Assembly: GCA_900547435.1 (NCBI GenBank)
Contig: URGO01000056.1
Span: forward strand, 1-17,274
Source of the DNA: an uncultured Parabacteroides sp.
GTDB taxonomy: Bacteria; Bacteroidota; Bacteroidia; Bacteroidales; Tannerellaceae
DNA: 17,274 nt
Reading direction: 5' to 3'
Shown here one piece after another: positions 14,904 through 17,274 of the stretch (the first letter of the stretch is position 1; each line of letters begins with the position of its first letter). The position numbers and the translations under genes were made by a program. The notes under the pieces were generated by a model that saw only the letters and a program-made list of their open reading frames with translations, searched no databases and was not told the origin of the DNA.

Positions 14904-15515
14904 ATGGTGATGGATCAGGCGCATTTATATAACGGCAGCTTAACGGCTGAGCAGTTCCTCTTCTATGAGATCAGGATCGCCGCGAAATATTACATTGACG
15001 GCAAAACCATTGAAGAGGCAATCGAGATAATCAAAAGGGACAACCTATTTCAATACCCCACAGAGCGTCAGGTTTCACGGCTGACGAGGGCTTGCTATAA
15101 GCGGCTGGATGCGCTGGGCAACGAGCAGCTTGTGCATGAGCTTGCATCCGCGCCCAGCGAAATAGCGAAGCAGATCAACCTCTACGCAATTATGAAATAT
15201 AACCGTTTGGTCTGGGAATTTATGATACAGGTCATCGGAGAAAAATACAGCAATCAGGATTTCAATTTTTCACGGAAAGACCTGAATGCGTTCTTTACCC
15301 GGCTTCAAGCACAGAACGATTCTGTCTCTGCATGGAGCGAAAATACGGTCAATAAAATCAAAAGCGTGCTGGTACGGATGTTGGTTGAAACGGAGTACCT
15401 TGACGGAATTCGCTCTACTACTCTGAATCCGGTTCTGCTCTGCGAAGAGCGAGAAGAAGGAATCAGAGCCAACAACGATTATGAAGCACTGCCAGCATTT
15501 AATTGTTTTCGATAG
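14904..15515 (+). CDS. brxA: BREX protein BrxA (DUF1819 family)
   Basis: A protein of 203 residues, the usual BrxA length. Family features visible are the opening 'YNGSLTAEQFLFYEIRIAAKYY', the 'RDNLFQYPTERQ' motif (about residues 47-58), a largely helical body, and the aromatic 'FMIQVIGEKY' segment. BrxA is the first gene of the BREX core and is thought to be a small helical DNA-associated protein needed for phage defence in some type 1 systems. The ribosome-binding site GGAG at 14898-14901 is only two bases from the ATG at 14904 but eight from a second ATG at 14910 (MDQAHLY), so 14910 may be the true start. It stops one overlap away from the AGGAGG of brxB. The product has no catalytic motif. 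Confidence 0.92.
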   Translation: MVMDQAHLYNGSLTAEQFLFYEIRIAAKYYIDGKTIEEAIEIIKRDNLFQYPTERQVSRLTRACYKRLDALGNEQLVHELASAPSEIAKQINLYAIMKYNRLVWEFMIQVIGEKYSNQDFNFSRKDLNAFFTRLQAQNDSVSAWSENTVNKIKSVLVRMLVETEYLDGIRSTTLNPVLLCEEREEGIRANNDYEALPAFNCFR

Positions 15516-15519
15516 GAGG
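15514..15519 (+). promoter_or_regulatory. Strong Shine-Dalgarno of brxB
   Basis: AGGAGG overlaps the brxA TAG stop and lies 11 bases before the brxB ATG. Together with GGAGGTGA at 14624 and GGAGG at 16087-16091 it shows that this block depends on Shine-Dalgarno initiation, in contrast to the genes to its left. Confidence 0.75.
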
Positions 15520-15530
15520 CGGTCACGGAC

Positions 15531-16085
15531 ATGATAAAAGAAGAGCTGGATCGAATCAAAGACCGGATTTCTGATCCGAATTTCCTTGCCAATAAAGGCT
15601 TGAGCAATGAGGTGGGCATCCATGTTTTCTGCTATGACCCCAAAGATGAAATTGTGGTTCAGGATTATATCCGAAGGTTAAAGGCAGAGGCAAACACACC
15701 GTATCGGATTATCGAATGTGACCTTTATGAGATATTCCTTTCCCTGCTGGAGGACAAGCGCGTCTTGCATTCCGTTCCCGGTTTGGAGGACAAGCGCGGA
15801 AAGGACTACCTTCTTAGCCAATTACAGAAAATCGCCACCCCGGAAGCGTTGCTTGCAAGAATGGACTACTCTCCTCATGTGAAAGGACAGGACGTTTTGT
15901 TCATGACAGGGATTGGGAAAATCCACCCATTCATGCGCTCTCACAAAATGCTGGACAGTATGCAGCATCTATTTGAGGATATTCCGATTGTGATGTTCTA
16001 TCCGGGTAGCTTCAACGGGCAGACGCTCATCCTTTTCAACGAGTTTCTGGACGGTCACTATTACCGAGCTTTTAATCTGCTGTAA
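15531..16085 (+). CDS. brxB: BREX protein BrxB (DUF1788 family)
   Basis: A 184-residue soluble protein matching DUF1788. It opens with 'MIKEELDRIKDRISDPNFL', has the strand-rich 'EVGIHVFCYDPKDE' and 'RIIECDLYEIFLSLLE', and ends with the family's 'VLFMTGIGKIHPFMRSHKMLDSMQ...IPIVMFYPGSFNGQTLILFNEF' block. BrxB is a core BREX protein of unknown biochemistry, required for defence in type 1 systems and thought to act with BrxC and PglZ. It follows brxA by 15 bases, and brxC starts 14 bases after its stop. The length is near the family norm and nothing is broken. Confidence 0.92.
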   Translation: MIKEELDRIKDRISDPNFLANKGLSNEVGIHVFCYDPKDEIVVQDYIRRLKAEANTPYRIIECDLYEIFLSLLEDKRVLHSVPGLEDKRGKDYLLSQLQKIATPEALLARMDYSPHVKGQDVLFMTGIGKIHPFMRSHKMLDSMQHLFEDIPIVMFYPGSFNGQTLILFNEFLDGHYYRAFNLL

Positions 16086-16099
16086 CGGAGGCAAGAACC

Positions 16100-17274
16100 A
16101 TGAAGATACAAAATATGTTCCAAAAGGACATCAACCGAGATATTAACGGTGTCATTAAGGTTTCCCAGAATGACGACAACAGTCTGCGTCAGGAACTGAG
16201 TGAGTATATCATCACGAAGGAGCTGCGCAGGCATTTCCGCACATTCTTTGATAACTACTCAAAAGCCATAGACTATCCCACCGATAAAATCGGCGTATGG
16301 ATTTCCGGCTTCTTTGGAAGTGGTAAATCTCACTTCTTAAAGATTCTATCCTACCTTCTTGAAAACAAGGGAGTCTGCGGCAAGAAAGCAATGGACTATT
16401 TCGCAGACAAATTTGACGATCCCATGATGTATGCAACTGCGGTCAAGTGTGTCTCGGTACCTACGGAGTCCATTCTGTTCAATATCGACATTGAAGGTCC
16501 GATCACGAAAGATAAGACCGCTGTTTTGCGCGTCTTTGCCAAGATGTTCTATAACCACTGCGGCTTCTATGGGGACGATTTGAAGATTGCCAAGTTGGAA
16601 CGCTTCATTGAAAAGCAGGGTAAAACCGAGCAGTTCCGCGCCGCCTTTGAAGAAGTCAATGGCGCACCGTGGGTGGAAACGCGGGACTCCTTCGCCTTCT
16701 TTGAGGACGATATTGTGGAAGTATTGCAATCTGTTCTCGGCATGAGCGAACAGGCTGCCCGGAACTGGTGCAATGGTGAAGAGACAAATGAACTGAGCAT
16801 TGCCCAGCTCGGCGCGGACATCAAAGAGTATGTGGACGGAAAAGGAAAGAACTTCCGTCTGCTGTTTATGGTGGACGAGGTCGGTCAGTATATCGGTGAC
16901 GACGGGGATCTGATGATCAATCTGCAATCCCTTGTGGAAGAAATCGGAACCCGCTGCATGGGCAAAGTTTGGGTGATGGTCACGAGCCAGGAGGCGATTG
17001 CCTCGGTTGTCCATATCTCCGGCGATGACTTTTCCAAGATTCAGGGACGCTTCAACACCCGCCTCAGTCTGTCCTCTTCTTCCGTTGATGAGGTCATCAA
17101 AAAGCGTGTGCTGGCAAAGACCGAAGAGGCTGACCAGCTTCTCCACATGGTGTACGACAAGGAACACGCTGTCTTGAAAAATCTCTACACCTTTAACAAT
17201 CCGGTACTGGACATCAAGGGCTTTGCGGACAGCGCGGAGTTCTCTGCCACCTTCCCCTTTGTGCCGTATCAGTT
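16100..17274 (+). CDS. brxC: BREX protein BrxC, large P-loop ATPase, 5' part only
   Basis: The gene starts at the ATG at 16100, eight bases after GGAGG (16087-16091), and runs open off the right edge for 391 codons. BrxC is normally about 1,200 residues, so roughly a third is present. The N-terminus reads MKIQNMFQKDINRDINGVIKV, a BrxC hallmark. Walker A is GFFGSGKS at residues 70-77, inside 'GVWISGFFGSGKSHFLK', and Walker B is 'LLFMVDEVGQYI' with D259 and E260. A sensor-like 'VWVMVTSQEAI' and an arginine-bearing 'KIQGRFNTRLSLSS' follow, as in AAA-like NTPases. BrxC is essential for BREX phage exclusion and is proposed to form a complex with BrxB, PglX and PglZ. The frame is intact throughout. 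Confidence 0.93.
   Translation, partial: MKIQNMFQKDINRDINGVIKVSQNDDNSLRQELSEYIITKELRRHFRTFFDNYSKAIDYPTDKIGVWISGFFGSGKSHFLKILSYLLENKGVCGKKAMDYFADKFDDPMMYATAVKCVSVPTESILFNIDIEGPITKDKTAVLRVFAKMFYNHCGFYGDDLKIAKLERFIEKQGKTEQFRAAFEEVNGAPWVETRDSFAFFEDDIVEVLQSVLGMSEQAARNWCNGEETNELSIAQLGADIKEYVDGKGKNFRLLFMVDEVGQYIGDDGDLMINLQSLVEEIGTRCMGKVWVMVTSQEAIASVVHISGDDFSKIQGRFNTRLSLSSSSVDEVIKKRVLAKTEEADQLLHMVYDKEHAVLKNLYTFNNPVLDIKGFADSAEFSATFPFVPYQ

Overview
The first 14.5 kb read as chromosome of a Bacteroidales bacterium, probably a gut Parabacteroides or Bacteroides. The evidence is protein style (DUF1080 lipoprotein, standalone LABN-domain protein, ArnT-like transferase), start codons without Shine-Dalgarno sequences, and five exact matches to the Bacteroidota -7 promoter element TAnnTTTG placed 25-40 bases before start codons. 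Genus assignment is inference; no database was searched.

Layout. (1) Positions 1-4571, minus strand: a tight five-gene unit (polyprenol-phosphate sugar synthase-like GT2, DUF1080 lipoprotein, ArnT-like GT, second GT2, tandem LABN membrane protein) that probably makes, flips and transfers a lipid-linked sugar at the cell envelope. (2) 4572-4941: a divergent promoter region holding four tandem 22-bp units. (3) 4942-7569: valS, a housekeeping gene. (4) 7570-7863: a strong hairpin, and what looks like the 3' tail (domains V and VI) of a degraded group II intron on the minus strand. (5) 7864-10321: an exported carboxymuconolactone decarboxylase-like protein and a lipoprotein flavodoxin, then a short remnant of an aldo/keto reductase and a convergent AraC regulator. 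(6) 10535-14448: a unit of DUF3737, EamA transporter, DUF418 membrane protein and an exported metallo-beta-lactamase-fold protein, closed by a clear hairpin terminator at 14454-14486.

(7) From about 14.5 kb to the end the character changes. A small Cro/CI-type regulator is followed by brxA, brxB and the 5' third of brxC, the opening genes of a BREX phage-defence locus in type 1 order. Every gene here has a strong or recognisable Shine-Dalgarno sequence, and the upstream promoters are of -35/-10 sigma-70 form, unlike the rest of the window. I infer that the BREX block was acquired from a Bacillota (Clostridia-like) donor and sits directly behind a host terminator. The remaining BREX genes (expected pglX, pglZ, brxL) would lie beyond the right edge. 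A chimeric assembly join is the main alternative and should be excluded.

BREX itself is a known system. The less ordinary points are its foreign expression signals in a Bacteroidales chromosome, the candidate self-regulating operator before the small regulator, the 22-bp repeat array upstream of valS, and the intron and reductase relics between the host operons.
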